64,000 bases of DNA from Kitasatospora aureofaciens (lineage in GTDB: Bacteria; Actinomycetota; Actinomycetes; Streptomycetales; Streptomycetaceae). The position numbers were made by a program, and so were the translations under genes. The stretch covers positions 310,001-374,000 of the forward strand of contig JODU01000005.1 in the NCBI GenBank assembly GCA_000720845.1. The letters are read 5' to 3'. This document shows, in pieces, positions 35,518-43,862 of the stretch. Position 1 is the stretch's first letter, and each line of letters begins with the position of its first letter. Below the pieces are notes generated by a model. The model saw nothing but the letters and a program-made list of their open reading frames with translations, was not told where the DNA came from and searched no databases.

Positions 35518-35709
35518 GTCCGGCACTTTCGCACTGTGTGATCGGGCTGTCACCCCTCGCAACCACGATTGGTGCAAAGCGGGGCCAGGGTGTCCCCGTG
35601 GCTCCGCCGGGAGTGGTATACGGCACTTTTTGTCCCGGTTCTCCCCTCGGTCCCGCATACTGATACGGACCCGCGTGACCCGCGTGACTCGGCTAAGGTG
35701 CTGGGCATC
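35518..35709 (+). other. Intergenic stretch between the M4 protease and the leuL leader
   Basis: This gap holds no gene I can support. It must contain the start regions of the divergent M4 protease and leuL-leuA transcripts. CATACT at 35656-35661 could be a -10 box for leuA, but I see no convincing -35 partner. Confidence 0.4.
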
Positions 35710-35757
35710 ATGCGATTCGGGCTGCTTCTCCTTAGCTGCCGCGGCGAGGGCCTGTAG
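35710..35757 (+). CDS. leuL: leuA leader peptide (LeuL)
   Basis: A 15-codon reading frame encodes MRFGLLLLSCRGEGL, with four consecutive Leu codons (CTG CTT CTC CTT). It lies 111 bases upstream of leuA and its end overlaps a stable hairpin. This is a classic attenuator leader: ribosome stalling at Leu codons would alter RNA folding before leuA. A Leu-rich leader before leuA has been reported in Streptomyces, as I recall. Confidence 0.88.
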   Translation: MRFGLLLLSCRGEGL

Positions 35758-35778
35758 AGGCCGACTCCCTCCCCGCGG
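35739..35778 (+). promoter_or_regulatory. Attenuator-like hairpins upstream of leuA
   Basis: CCGCGGCGAGGG at 35739-35750 pairs with CCCTCCCCGCGG at 35767-35778 with one mismatch. A smaller competing stem, GGCC at 35749-35752 with GGCC at 35759-35762, cannot coexist with it fully. The 5' arm lies inside the leader peptide frame. No T-run follows. Confidence 0.65.
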
Positions 35779-35868
35779 AGCTTGGTGGTGCCGTCGGCCG
35801 TCCTTCCGGACACGCGGACGTCGCGGACACCGCCAAGACCGCGGACATCACGAGGAGCCCACGCCATC

Positions 35869-37590
35869 ATGGCCAACCGCCAGCAGCCCAGCCCCATGCC
35901 GACCGCCAAGTACCGAGGCTACGAACAGGTCGACATCGCCGACCGCACCTGGCCGGACCAGCGGATCACCACCGCCCCCCGCTGGCTCTCCACCGACCTG
36001 CGCGACGGCAACCAGGCCCTGATCGACCCCATGTCGCCGGTCCGCAAGCGCGCCATGTTCGACCTGCTGGTCAAGATGGGCTACAAGGAGATCGAGGTCG
36101 GCTTCCCGGCCTCCGGCCAGACCGACTTCGACTTCGTACGGTCCATCATCGAGGACCCGGACGCCATCCCGGACGACGTCACCATCTCCGTACTGACCCA
36201 GGCCCGCGAGGACCTGATCGAGCGCACGGTGGAGTCCCTGAAGGGTGCCAGGCGGGCCACCGTCCACCTGTACAACGCGACCGCCCCGGTCTTCCGCCGG
36301 GTCGTCTTCCGCGGCTCCCGCGACGACATCAAGCAGATCGCGGTCGACGGCACCCGCCTGGTCATGGAGTACGCCGAGAAACTGCTGGGCCCGGAGACGG
36401 AGTTCGGCTACCAGTACTCGCCGGAGATCTTCACCGACACCGAGCTGGACTTCGCGCTGGAGGTCTGCGAGGCGGTGATGGACACCTACCAGCCCGGTCC
36501 CGGCCGCGAGATCATCCTCAACCTGCCCGCCACGGTGGAGCGTTCCACGCCGTCCACGCACGCCGACCGCTTCGAGTGGATGGGCCGCAACCTGTCCCGC
36601 CGCGAGCACGTCTGCCTGTCCGTCCACCCGCACAACGACCGCGGCACGGCGGTGGCTGCGGCCGAACTGGCGCTGATGGCCGGCGCCGACCGCATCGAGG
36701 GCTGCCTGTTCGGGCAGGGCGAGCGCACCGGCAACGTCGACCTGGTCACCCTGGGCATGAACCTGTTCTCCCAGGGCGTCGACCCGCAGATCGACTTCTC
36801 CGACATCGACGAGATCCGTCGCACGTGGGAGTACTGCAACCAGATGGAGGTCCACCCGCGCCACCCGTACGTGGGCGACCTGGTCTACACGTCCTTCTCC
36901 GGCTCCCACCAGGACGCCATCAAGAAGGGCTTCGACGCCATGGAGGCCGACGCGAAGGCCAAGGGCGTCACCGTCGACGACATCGAGTGGGCGGTCCCCT
37001 ACCTGCCGATCGACCCCAAGGACGTCGGCCGCTCCTACGAGGCGGTCATCCGGGTCAACTCGCAGTCGGGCAAGGGCGGCATCGCCTACGTCCTGAAGAA
37101 CGACCACAGCCTGGACCTGCCGCGCCGGATGCAGATCGAGTTCTCCAAGCTCATCCAGGCCAAGACCGACGCCGAGGGCGGCGAGATCACGCCGACGGCG
37201 ATCTGGGAGGTCTTCCAGGACGAGTACCTGCCCAACCCGGACAACCCCTGGGGCCGCATCCAGGTGGCCAACGGGCAGACCACGACCGACCGCGACGGCG
37301 TCGACACCCTCACCGTCGAGGCCACGGTCGACGGCACCGAGACCACCCTGGTCGGCACCGGCAACGGCCCGATCTCGGCGTTCTTCCACGCGCTGCAGGG
37401 CGTCGGCATCGACGTACGGCTGCTGGACTACCAGGAGCACACGATGAGCGAGGGCGCCTCCGCGCAGGCCGCCTCCTACATCGAGTGCGCCATCGGCGAC
37501 AAGGTGCTGTGGGGCATCGGAATCGACGCGAACACCACGCGCGCCTCGCTGAAGGCCATCGTCTCCGCCGTCAACCGCGCGGCCCGCTGA
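35869..37590 (+). CDS. leuA: 2-isopropylmalate synthase
   Basis: 573 residues, the long LeuA form. STDLRDGNQALIDPM opens the HMGL-like catalytic barrel, with VHPHNDRGTAVAAAEL as the metal-binding HxH region and GNGPISAFFHAL in the C-terminal allosteric (LeuA dimer) domain. It condenses acetyl-CoA with 2-oxoisovalerate, the first committed step to leucine, and is usually feedback-inhibited by leucine. GAGGAG lies about 11 bases before the chosen ATG. The upstream leader indicates attenuation by leucine supply. Confidence 0.97.
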   Translation: MANRQQPSPMPTAKYRGYEQVDIADRTWPDQRITTAPRWLSTDLRDGNQALIDPMSPVRKRAMFDLLVKMGYKEIEVGFPASGQTDFDFVRSIIEDPDAIPDDVTISVLTQAREDLIERTVESLKGARRATVHLYNATAPVFRRVVFRGSRDDIKQIAVDGTRLVMEYAEKLLGPETEFGYQYSPEIFTDTELDFALEVCEAVMDTYQPGPGREIILNLPATVERSTPSTHADRFEWMGRNLSRREHVCLSVHPHNDRGTAVAAAELALMAGADRIEGCLFGQGERTGNVDLVTLGMNLFSQGVDPQIDFSDIDEIRRTWEYCNQMEVHPRHPYVGDLVYTSFSGSHQDAIKKGFDAMEADAKAKGVTVDDIEWAVPYLPIDPKDVGRSYEAVIRVNSQSGKGGIAYVLKNDHSLDLPRRMQIEFSKLIQAKTDAEGGEITPTAIWEVFQDEYLPNPDNPWGRIQVANGQTTTDRDGVDTLTVEATVDGTETTLVGTGNGPISAFFHALQGVGIDVRLLDYQEHTMSEGASAQAASYIECAIGDKVLWGIGIDANTTRASLKAIVSAVNRAAR

Positions 37591-37611
37591 CCAGCCGAAT
37601 CAGCGGTTTGA

Positions 37612-37644
37612 GGTCCCGTCCGCCGGAAACCGGTGGGCGGGACC
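37612..37644 (+). terminator. Terminator after leuA
   Basis: GGTCCCGTCCGCCGG at 37612-37626, an AAA loop, and CCGGTGGGCGGGACC at 37630-37644. The 15-bp stem has two positions that can form G-U pairs. Confidence 0.8.
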
Positions 37645-37774
37645 CCGTCATATACCGGCCATATATCTGTGATGGTCACGGAAAGGTCTCGTCCTGGGTA
37701 CTGACTCCACGTCGGTGATGTGGCTAACATCACGCCAGCGCGACGATGCTGTCGCGCCGTTACGGAGGTGCGAC

Positions 37775-38470
37775 GTGCTGCCTGGACGGGAACGAACCAG
37801 CCGAGCTGTCCGGCTGCCACGCATCCTGGGCACCCGCACCGCGTGGACGCCCGTCGGCGACGGCGAGTTCTTCTGCCCCGGCTGCGGCGGCGACCGCAAC
37901 TACACGCGGCTCACCGGCCGCCGCCGGTTCACCCTGCTCGGCGTGCCCGTGCTGCCCCGCGGCGAGTCCGCGCCCACCGTGGAGTGCGCGGCCTGCCGCC
38001 GCCACTACGGCACCGACGTCCTCGACCACCCGACCACCACCCGCTTCTCCGCGATGCTCCGCGACGCCGTCCACACCGTCGCCCTCGCGGTCCTCACCGC
38101 GGGCGGCACCTGCTCCCGCACCTCGCTGGAGACCGCGACCGTCGCGGTGCGCGCGGCCGGCTTCGAGGACTGCACCGAGGACCAGCTGAACGCGCTCGTC
38201 GAGGCGCTGGAGGCGGACACCGGGCGGGTCCGGGGCGAGCCGTGCGTGCCGGGCCTGGCGATAGAACTGCACGAGGCGCTCGACCCGCTGGCACCGCACC
38301 TCGCGGCCGTCGGCCGCGAGTCGATCCTGCTCCAGGGTGCCCGCATCGCCCTGGCCGACGGCCCCTACACCCCCGCCGAACGCGACGCGCTGGCCACCGT
38401 CGGCGCGGCCCTGACCATCTGCTCCGACGACGTGGCCCGCCTCCTGGAGTCGGCGGGCACGCCCTCCTAG
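37775..38470 (+). CDS. TerB-like protein with N-terminal zinc ribbon
   Basis: 231 residues from GTG 37775; GGAGG lies 6 bases upstream. Residues about 30-75 hold FFCPGCGGDRNYTRL and VECAACRRHYG, a two-CxxC zinc ribbon. The C-terminal two thirds is helical with a TerB-like ending (LLQGARIALADGPYTPAERDALATVGAAL). TerB domains occur in tellurite and stress-response systems. No other ter gene is nearby. Confidence 0.75.
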   Translation: MLPGRERTSRAVRLPRILGTRTAWTPVGDGEFFCPGCGGDRNYTRLTGRRRFTLLGVPVLPRGESAPTVECAACRRHYGTDVLDHPTTTRFSAMLRDAVHTVALAVLTAGGTCSRTSLETATVAVRAAGFEDCTEDQLNALVEALEADTGRVRGEPCVPGLAIELHEALDPLAPHLAAVGRESILLQGARIALADGPYTPAERDALATVGAALTICSDDVARLLESAGTPS

Positions 38471-38476
38471 AGCGGA

Positions 38477-39025
38477 TCAAGGACCCCCGGGGAGGTCCAG
38501 CCGCATGATCTGGCGGTGCATGCCCGGGCCGAAGTAGTCCGGACGCAGGCCGCCGTCGGGTTCCTCGGGGCGGAAGCCCAGGGAGCGGTAGAGGAAGATG
38601 GCGGCGAGGTTGGCGGGTTCCACGGTGAGGCGGACCACCTGTATGCCGTCGCGGCGCAACCGGCTCAGGACCTCCCGCATCAGCTCCCGGCCCAGCCCGT
38701 GGCGGCGCCGGTCCTGGGTCACGCACAGCCCGAGTACCCAGCTGTCCGCGCCGAGCGTCCGGGTGGCGGCCAGCACGTAGCCGCGCAGCCGGCCCGTGCC
38801 GTCGTCGAGGACCAGGAAGTGCTCCTCGTACATGTCGAAGAGTTGGCGCAGCAGGAAGCCGGGATAGGCGAAGTCCTGGAAGACCTCCTCGTCCAGCCGC
38901 CGCAGCTCCGGCAGGTCCGACTCCCGTGCCGTGCGCAGGTCCAGTGACAGGTCGTCCGGTGGCAGGCCGGGGCGGGTGAGCCGGTCGTGGTGGTCGAGGG
39001 AACGTTCCAGCGGTTCGGCGGTCAT
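38477..39025 (-). CDS. GNAT family N-acetyltransferase
   Basis: 182 residues. The acetyl-CoA loop reads LGLCVTQDRRRHGLGRELMREVL, followed by RLTVEPANLAAIFLYRSLGF, as in RimI-type GNAT proteins. The acceptor is unknown. AGGGGG precedes the ATG by about 5 bases. Its stop is 6 bases from the TerB-like gene stop (convergent). Confidence 0.9.
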   Translation of the reverse strand: MTAEPLERSLDHHDRLTRPGLPPDDLSLDLRTARESDLPELRRLDEEVFQDFAYPGFLLRQLFDMYEEHFLVLDDGTGRLRGYVLAATRTLGADSWVLGLCVTQDRRRHGLGRELMREVLSRLRRDGIQVVRLTVEPANLAAIFLYRSLGFRPEEPDGGLRPDYFGPGMHRQIMRLDLPGGP

Positions 39026-39214
39026 GCAACCCCCTGGTCAGACTGCGTCAACTCGTGGACACCCGCCCCGCTCACGATCGAGTGACGGACTCATGTGGCG
39101 GCCGGTGTCGGCTTCTGGCTAGAGTGAGCGTCCAACTTCCCTCATGCAAGGGCGAGTTCGGGTGTGCGACCATGCGCCCGACGTGCGCCGGGCGGATGAG
39201 GATGGCGTATTCAC

Positions 39215-39255
39215 CCACTGTTTCGTAGTGGCCGGGTCACTTACCGTGAACGGTA
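39215..39255 (+). promoter_or_regulatory. Two palindromes upstream of the methyltransferase gene
   Basis: CCACT-N7-AGTGG at 39215-39231 and TACCGTGAACGGTA at 39242-39255 (perfect 6-2-6). The second ends 43 bases before the chosen start of the uncharacterised cassette and may be an operator. No clear promoter pair was found. Confidence 0.4.
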
Positions 39256-39298
39256 GTGGGGGTTTGTCCGAATTCGAATGGAACGTGGCAGGGTGACT

Positions 39299-40051
39299 AT
39301 GGATCGCAACGCCGACGCGCCTTGGTCGAAGTTCGATCCAGAGGTGTACGTCGACAACAACTACCGGACGCCGCTCGAAGTCGACCTGCTGATCGTCCGG
39401 TTGATGCGCGACTACTTCACCCGCTGCTTCGAGGGAACCCCTCCGCGCTCGGTGCGCGGCATCGACGTCGGCGCAGGCGCGAACCTGTACCCCGCCCTGT
39501 CCATGCTGCCCTGGTGCGAGAAGTTGCTCCTGCTGGAGTACGCGCGTCCGAACGTCGAATACCTGGAGAAGCAGATCTCCCCGGCCGGTTACGACATCGC
39601 CTGGGACCCCTTCTGGGACGTGCTGCGCGAGGCCCCGGCCTACGCCGCCGTGGAGCCCAGGCCACGGGTCGGCGAGGTCGTCCGCGTGGAGCGGGGCAAC
39701 CTGTTCGACCTGGAGGGCGGGGACCGGCGCTGGTCGCTGGGGACCATGTTCTTCGTCGCCGACTCCATGTCCGAGGCGCCCGAGGAGTTCCACCGGGGCG
39801 TGCGCTGCTTCATGAGCGCGCTCGGCGAGGGGGCGCCGTTCGCCGCCGCCTTCATGAAGGAGTCCGTCGGCTACCGCGTCGGCGCACACGACTACCCGGC
39901 CTACCGGGTGAACGAGGAAACGGTCGCACTGAGCCTGGAGCCGTTCACCGGGGAGCTGGAGATCCACGATCTGCACCACTCGGTGCGGCCGGGGCACGAG
40001 GGAATGCTCCTCGCCCTGGGACGGCGCAATTCGGCGATTGCCGCCCCGTAG
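39299..40051 (+). CDS. SAM-dependent methyltransferase, SCO2525 family (NNMT/PNMT/TEMT-like)
   Basis: 250 residues. SAM motif I reads GIDVGAGANLYPAL (54-67), followed by LLLLEYARPNVEYLE with an acidic ribose-binding Glu80, and a late FFVADSMSEAPEEFHRGV. The pattern resembles the nicotinamide/phenylethanolamine N-methyltransferase group. The substrate is unknown. ATG 39299 has CAGGG 5 bases upstream; ATG 39278 is an in-frame alternative without a site. First gene of a conserved uncharacterised cassette. Confidence 0.85.
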   Translation: MDRNADAPWSKFDPEVYVDNNYRTPLEVDLLIVRLMRDYFTRCFEGTPPRSVRGIDVGAGANLYPALSMLPWCEKLLLLEYARPNVEYLEKQISPAGYDIAWDPFWDVLREAPAYAAVEPRPRVGEVVRVERGNLFDLEGGDRRWSLGTMFFVADSMSEAPEEFHRGVRCFMSALGEGAPFAAAFMKESVGYRVGAHDYPAYRVNEETVALSLEPFTGELEIHDLHHSVRPGHEGMLLALGRRNSAIAAP

Positions 40052-40052
40052 G

Positions 40053-40097
40053 AACGGGGACATGCTCAACGGGGACCATCGCAACGGGGACATGCCG
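40053..40097 (+). repeat. Three 15-bp direct iterations before the second cassette gene
   Basis: AACGGGGACATG, AACGGGGACCAT and AACGGGGACATG start at 40053, 40068 and 40083, exactly 15 bp apart. The array lies between the methyltransferase stop and the next start. Confidence 0.85.
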
Positions 40098-40134
40098 AAC
40101 ACAGGGCAACGAGGTCTGTACGAGGGGTGCGGGG

Positions 40135-41979
40135 ATGCAGATCAAGCCACGCCAGCACCTGCTGGACATCTGGCAGGCCATGGCCCGTCATTCGTTCGAC
40201 GACGGCAAGCTCGTCCGGGGGGACACCGACGGAATGAGCAGCGTCGCGGACGCCGAGCGCCTGCTCTGCCTGCTGTATCCGGCCACCGAGGTCCCCGCCT
40301 TCCGTCTCGACCAGCCGGACACCACCGAACGTGACGTCCTGCGCGCCCTCGAACGGGTCGGCAGCCGGCTGGAGATCCCGCCCAACCTGATCGCCGCGCT
40401 GACCCAGTTCATGCGCACCCACACCGGCACCGACGACAGCCCCACCTTCTCCGGCGGCCACTACTTCCGCCCCTCCGAGCCCGGCGGCACGGTCAGCCAC
40501 GAACAGCGCCAGCTGGGCGTGGTCGACTCCTACTCCATGTCCGTCACGCTCTGCCTGGCCACCCTCGGCTTCCTCAAGGTCTACGAGGGCACCACCACCC
40601 GGCCCGAGGTCCTCAAGGCCATCGCCGAACTGCGGGAGGCCACCAACGCCCGGCTGACCTCCGCGATGGTCAGCCTGCTGCGGTCCTTCTCCGTGAACGT
40701 CTTCGACGCCGAGTCGGAGCAGGGCAAGCGCCTGATCCAGGTCATCGGCCAGGGCGGACAGTCCGACCGGATCGTCCTCCAGCAGTTCTCCCGCCGGTTA
40801 CGCCCGCTGCGCGCCACCATCATCGAGAGCCTGTCGCGGGGCATCCAGGTCGACGAGGGCATCCGCGACGAGAGCCAGCTCTTCGAGTGCGGCTGGGCCT
40901 GGGGCATCGTCAAGGACGCCCCGAAGATCACCGACCTGACCGTGGACGTCCCCGGCCAGCCCGACGGCATCGCCGACCGGCTGCCCTACGTGTACTTCAC
41001 CGTCGTCGCCCTCGACGGCATCCAGGACCTGTTCTCCGACCGCACCCTCACCCTCGGCCTGCTCGACGAGGACCAGCAGAAACTCGCCGAGATGCTCCGC
41101 CTGCGCTGGGAGCTGAGCCAGCAGTACTGGTCCGCGATCGCCCGCTTCGGCGGCGAGCGCTGGCCCCTGGAGGACCTGCCCTGGCAGACCACCGGCCTGC
41201 GCCTGGAGTCCGAGTACTTCTCCCTGACCGTCGCGGCCATCCTGGTCCACGACCTGGTCCGCCGGAAGGCGACCGACGACGACCTCACCCGCACCGTCGC
41301 CATCATGGAGCGCCTCGCCGACCGGGGCCGGGTCACCAGCCGCATGACCAAGAACGACCCGACCCTCCTGCTGCACACCCCCGGCGTCACCATGCCGCTC
41401 GCCGGGTCCGAGCGCGCCGGCGGCCAACTCCTGTGGCGGATGACCGACTTCTCCGCCCAGCTCCTCAAGCGGATCATCCAGCTCGCCGAACTCTCCAGGA
41501 ACATCGGCGCCCAGGACCGACTGCTCCGCCTCGCCGAGCAGTCCTTCGAACACCTGTGGAAGCGGCGCATCGACGAGGACGAGGGCGCCGGCCTCTGGGA
41601 CAACATCCGGGCCGTCTACCCCGAGGCCCAGGACGCCGGACTGCGCATGTCCTGGAGCATCACCGAGCGCGTCACCGAATGCCTCGTCGCCGCCCGCATC
41701 CTCTACGAGCAGGAGCCCATCCGCAGCCCCGAACTCGCCGAACTGGCCCGGGAACTGCTCAGCGAGGCCACCCACCTGTTCGGCAGGGAGCAACTGGAGG
41801 CGTCCACCGCGGCCGACGGGAGCAGAGCCAGGGCCATGCGGAGCATCGAGAGCCGCCTCGACCACGCCCGCAGCCTCGTCGACGAACGGCCCGCGACCGC
41901 CTTCGCCCTGGCCCTGCCCGTGCTCCAGGAACTCGACACCCTGGCCCAGGCCAGGGGCGCCGCCGCCCAGGAGGTGTGA
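40135..41979 (+). CDS. Uncharacterised protein, SCO2524 family
   Basis: 614 residues, soluble and largely helical by composition. It begins MQIKPRQHLLDIWQAMARHSF. I recognise no catalytic motif. A conserved-looking TFSGGHYFRPSEPGG lies near residue 105. The C-terminal third (LAELARELLSEATHLFGREQLEA) looks like helical repeats. Leu222 is encoded by TTA (40798-40800), the only in-frame TTA codon I noticed in the window. GAGGGG lies 7 bases before the ATG. The stop overlaps the next start by GTGA. Confidence 0.8.
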   Translation: MQIKPRQHLLDIWQAMARHSFDDGKLVRGDTDGMSSVADAERLLCLLYPATEVPAFRLDQPDTTERDVLRALERVGSRLEIPPNLIAALTQFMRTHTGTDDSPTFSGGHYFRPSEPGGTVSHEQRQLGVVDSYSMSVTLCLATLGFLKVYEGTTTRPEVLKAIAELREATNARLTSAMVSLLRSFSVNVFDAESEQGKRLIQVIGQGGQSDRIVLQQFSRRLRPLRATIIESLSRGIQVDEGIRDESQLFECGWAWGIVKDAPKITDLTVDVPGQPDGIADRLPYVYFTVVALDGIQDLFSDRTLTLGLLDEDQQKLAEMLRLRWELSQQYWSAIARFGGERWPLEDLPWQTTGLRLESEYFSLTVAAILVHDLVRRKATDDDLTRTVAIMERLADRGRVTSRMTKNDPTLLLHTPGVTMPLAGSERAGGQLLWRMTDFSAQLLKRIIQLAELSRNIGAQDRLLRLAEQSFEHLWKRRIDEDEGAGLWDNIRAVYPEAQDAGLRMSWSITERVTECLVAARILYEQEPIRSPELAELARELLSEATHLFGREQLEASTAADGSRARAMRSIESRLDHARSLVDERPATAFALALPVLQELDTLAQARGAAAQEV

Positions 41980-42899
41980 GCGTGCTGGTCTTCGCCGCCT
42001 CCGACAAGGGAGGCACCGGACGCTCGGTGACCAGCGCCAACCTGGCCTACCAGCGGGCCCTCACCGGTGACCACGTGGCCTACGTCGACTTCGACTTCGG
42101 CTCGCCCACCGCCGCCGCCGTCTTCGACGTGCCCAGCGCCATGCGCGGCACCGAGGAGCACGGCCTGCACTCCTACCTGGAGGGCGAGACCGCCGAACCG
42201 GTCCGGATCGACGTCTGGCGGCAGACCGAGCACCCCCTGCTGCGCGCCCGCCCCAACCAGTCCGGCCGCCTGGTCCTCTTCCCCGGCGACGCCGGCGGCG
42301 GCGAGTTCGCCACCGGCGAGGAGGCCCTGGAGCGCTGCGTCGACCTGCTGCTCAAGCTCAACGGCGAGTTCGACGTCACCTTCGTCGACCTCAGCGCCGG
42401 CCGCAGCTACGCCGTCGACATGGTCCTCGACGCCACCGCCCACCCCCGGATGCGCAACATCCCCTTCCGCTGGCTGGTGTTCCACCGCTGGACCCGCCAG
42501 CACGTGATCGCGGCCTCCGGACTCGTCCACGGCGAGCACGGCATCATCGGCGGCGGCGTCGAGCGCGGCCACGACGAGGACGCCCTGCGCGCCGCGATCC
42601 GCTTCGTACGGGCCGCCGTGCCCGACCCGGAGTCGCCCCTGTGGTCCCACGGCTCCACCGCCCAGGCCACCTGGATGCAGGCGTGCGACGAGGCGCTGCG
42701 CCGGCTCGCCGCCGAACAGCGCATCGGCGACAGCGTCGTCCTCGGCATCGTGCCGCTGGAACCCATCCTCCAGTGGCAGGAGCAGCTGATCACCGAGGAA
42801 GACGTCCTCTCCACCCAGATAGCCAACAAGGAGACCCTGGAGGCGCTGGAGGAGATCGCCCGGCGCCTGACGGACGACACCCACTGGGGGCGGCTGTGA
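41976..42899 (+). CDS. Variant P-loop NTPase-like protein, SCO2523 family
   Basis: 307 residues from GTG 41976. LVFAASDKGGTGRSVTSANLAYQRA carries a ParA/MinD-type deviant Walker A in which the final lysine is replaced by Arg16 (KGGTGRS instead of KGGxGKS). The start VAYVDFDFGSPTAAAVF resembles the next SIMIBI element, and FDVTFVDLSAG resembles Walker B. The loss of the canonical lysine may weaken hydrolysis or alter dimer-dependent activation. Overlaps both neighbours by four bases. Confidence 0.85.
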   Translation: MSVLVFAASDKGGTGRSVTSANLAYQRALTGDHVAYVDFDFGSPTAAAVFDVPSAMRGTEEHGLHSYLEGETAEPVRIDVWRQTEHPLLRARPNQSGRLVLFPGDAGGGEFATGEEALERCVDLLLKLNGEFDVTFVDLSAGRSYAVDMVLDATAHPRMRNIPFRWLVFHRWTRQHVIAASGLVHGEHGIIGGGVERGHDEDALRAAIRFVRAAVPDPESPLWSHGSTAQATWMQACDEALRRLAAEQRIGDSVVLGIVPLEPILQWQEQLITEEDVLSTQIANKETLEALEEIARRLTDDTHWGRL

Positions 42900-43861
42900 C
42901 GGAGCCCGTGTTCCGCGAGACGGCCGCCGAGCCGCGCACCCAGTCCGTGCCGCTGGCCCACCTCTCCGTGGAGCTGGGCCACCTCTACATGGAGGACTTC
43001 GAGGCCGGTCCCGAACGGCTGCGCGCGCACTTCGCCGAAGTACGGCCCTGGGTGGAGGCGGCCCGCACCGCCGCCACCGCCCGGGCCGGCGGCAAGCGGG
43101 CCCGGATCAGCACCTGCTTCCTGATCGACGACTACTTCACCCGCTTCTCCACCCCCGCCGAGGTCGTCCCGATGCTCCTCGCCGAGGCCGAGCGGGCCGG
43201 ACTGACCGTCGACTACCTGGCCCGCGAGTCCGGCTGCGCCGTCACCGGCAAGGTGCCCGTCGCCGAGGCGGTCGCCGCCCGCATCGTCGAGTCGCCGCCG
43301 CCCGGCAGCTACGGTCTGCGCCCGCCCGCCGCGCAGACCGGCTGGCTCGCCAACGGCGAACGCAGCCCCGTAGCCCGCGCCCCGCAGGCCATGAAGCGGG
43401 CCGTGGCCTGGCAGCCCCCGCACGAGACCGCCGCCCGCCGCCACTCCGTCTTCCTCGACGTCGAGCTGTGGAGCGACGACGCCGACGGGCAGCGCACCTG
43501 GTCCTGCCCCTTCCTCGCCGCCGTGTGGCAGCTCGCCCGCCTCGGACTCCTGCGCAACGAGGGCGAGGCCGTCCTCGCCCCCCAGCCGCACACCGCCACC
43601 GGCTTCCCCGACAAGTGGGACGAGCTGCCCACCCTGCTCAAGCTCAACGAACGCGCCGACCCCTTCGCCGCCTACCGCACGTGCTCCGTCCTGCCCACCC
43701 GCTTCCTCCCCGTCGAGCACGCCGTCCGCGTGATCCTCGACCAGATCGAGGTCGACCCGGGAGCGCTGGCACAGGTCGCCGACCGCTCCGGGAAGGAACG
43801 CATGGCCGTCCCCGACTCGGTCGCCGACCGCATCTCCTACGTGTACTACGCGGGGCCCTGA
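42896..43861 (+). CDS. Uncharacterised protein, SCO2522 family
   Basis: 321 residues, soluble, no recognised motif. Visible features are HLSVELGHLYMEDF near residue 21, STCFLIDDYFTRFSTPAEVVP near 73 and a late ERMAVPDSVADRISYVYYAGP. SSC-like catalytic residues are not evident. It is translated from a GTG overlapping the P-loop gene stop, which argues for matched production with that protein. Confidence 0.78.
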   Translation: MTEPVFRETAAEPRTQSVPLAHLSVELGHLYMEDFEAGPERLRAHFAEVRPWVEAARTAATARAGGKRARISTCFLIDDYFTRFSTPAEVVPMLLAEAERAGLTVDYLARESGCAVTGKVPVAEAVAARIVESPPPGSYGLRPPAAQTGWLANGERSPVARAPQAMKRAVAWQPPHETAARRHSVFLDVELWSDDADGQRTWSCPFLAAVWQLARLGLLRNEGEAVLAPQPHTATGFPDKWDELPTLLKLNERADPFAAYRTCSVLPTRFLPVEHAVRVILDQIEVDPGALAQVADRSGKERMAVPDSVADRISYVYYAGP

Positions 43862-43862
43862 C

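Noticed and set aside
39256..41979. A 907-codon plus-strand frame that would fuse the methyltransferase region to the SCO2524-family protein
   Set aside because: The first 290 or so residues are the methyltransferase gene read in the wrong frame (Arg/Gly/Ala-rich). The real start at 40135 has a ribosome site and the methyltransferase has its own good frame.
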